Below are positions 6,623 through 6,830 of a stretch of 6,830 bases of DNA, in pieces. Numbering within the stretch: the stretch's first letter is position 1; every line of letters begins with the position of its first letter. The position numbers and the translations under genes were made by a program. The stretch covers positions 1 to 6,830 of the forward strand of contig JAKLQT010000256.1 of NCBI GenBank assembly GCA_022013205.1, written 5' to 3'. The notes under the pieces are model-generated. The model was not told where the DNA came from and made no database searches. It saw only the letters and a program-made list of their open reading frames with translations. This DNA is from Candidatus Omnitrophota bacterium. Its GTDB lineage: Bacteria > Omnitrophota > Gorgyraeia > B26-G9.

Positions 6623-6651
6623 ATTCTAACTCAGATTAAGGGAGACTGCAA
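6623..6651 (-). promoter_or_regulatory. Candidate promoter giving a leaderless M48 transcript
   Basis: On the minus strand TTGCAG (6651-6646) and TAGAAT (6628-6623) are 17 bases apart, with a 5/6 match at -10. Only 8 bases separate the -10 element from the ATG at 6614, so transcription would begin at or within a base or two of the start codon. The gene has no recognisable Shine-Dalgarno sequence, which fits. Inferred from sequence. Confidence 0.35.
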
Positions 6652-6723
6652 ATGGAAAACGCTCTGCAAAGCAATGTATGAGTTACGGGGGGATATTAAG
6701 TTTTTTAAACGAAGCAGTTGGGG

Positions 6724-6813
6724 AAATCTGTTTTGGCGGATTTAATTTGCTGCTGTGACAAGGATGTCAAACAGTAGTAAATTCCCTCGCAGACGGACAG
6801 GATGTCCGTCGAG
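6724..6813 (+). other. Cluster of three nearly adjacent hairpins (structured RNA or palindromic repeat)
   Basis: Three inverted repeats follow each other almost without spacers. Hairpin 1 (6724-6743) pairs AAATCTG with CGGATTT around a TTTTGG loop, with one U-G pair. Hairpin 2 (6744-6783) pairs AATTTGCTGCTGTGACA with TGTCAAACAGTAGTAAATT around an AGGA loop: 17 pairs, two of them G-U, plus an AA bulge. Hairpin 3 (6786-6813) pairs GACGGAC with GTCCGTC around AGGAT, extended by CTC/GAG across a GCA bulge. The G-U pairs keep hairpins 1 and 2 intact only in a plus-strand RNA; on the other strand they would be C-A mismatches. Hairpins 2 and 3 share a core (GACAAGGATGTC and GGACAGGATGTCC), as expected of units in a palindromic repeat family. 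No T-run follows, so it is not a simple terminator. It lies upstream of the M48 gene in the opposite sense. What it belongs to is unknown, and it may continue past the right edge. Confidence 0.5.
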
Positions 6814-6830
6814 AATGAGCCAAAATAGAT

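Noticed and set aside
6756..6758. In-frame TGA next to a hairpin as a selenocysteine codon or as evidence for a recoded TGA
   Set aside because: The TGA is inside the stem rather than before it, the surrounding peptide matches no known selenoprotein, and the full-length genes in the window read normally with TGA as stop.

Overview
The window comes from a diderm (Gram-negative-type) bacterium using the standard bacterial code. The evidence is a lipoprotein signal peptide with a Lol-type sorting residue, a second gene with a Sec signal peptide, and a direct glutaminyl-tRNA synthetase. Base composition is AT-rich by eye. The gene mix would suit an uncultured lineage such as Omnitrophota, but that is a guess: nothing here is taxonomically diagnostic.

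Layout. At 1-149 (minus) lies the N-terminal part of a GxxExxY-family protein that runs off the left edge and has no usable start codon. At 243-556 (minus) is the decayed C-terminal end of an integrase-core transposase, broken by a one-base frameshift and a nonsense codon. A promoter-like sequence at the upstream edge of this remnant (556-584) leads into a response regulator with a GGDEF domain (630-1520, plus). That gene meets a small secreted protein gene (1517-1807, minus) tail to tail with a 4-base overlap. A 385-base stretch with no convincing gene follows. Then come a short CstA-type transporter (2193-3890, plus), convergent with glnS (3908-5596, minus), and an M48 metalloprotease lipoprotein (5802-6614, minus). 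The right end (about 6640-6830) has no recognised gene but holds three nearly adjacent predicted hairpins.

How the genes relate. This looks like ordinary chromosome, not a defence or biosynthetic island: nutrient uptake (CstA), translation (GlnRS), envelope proteolysis (M48) and an orphan signalling protein. No shared pathway is evident. The left end is mobile-element debris.

The two most notable observations are these. (1) The GGDEF protein has lost catalytic A-site residues (KDDEF, and Gly for the first metal-binding Asp) but keeps the RxxD inhibitory-site motif and a complete phospho-receiver site. It therefore looks like a phosphorylation-gated c-di-GMP receptor rather than a cyclase. 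(2) The compact hairpin cluster at 6724-6813 has G-U pairs that favour a plus-strand RNA. I do not see a clear large new system in this window.
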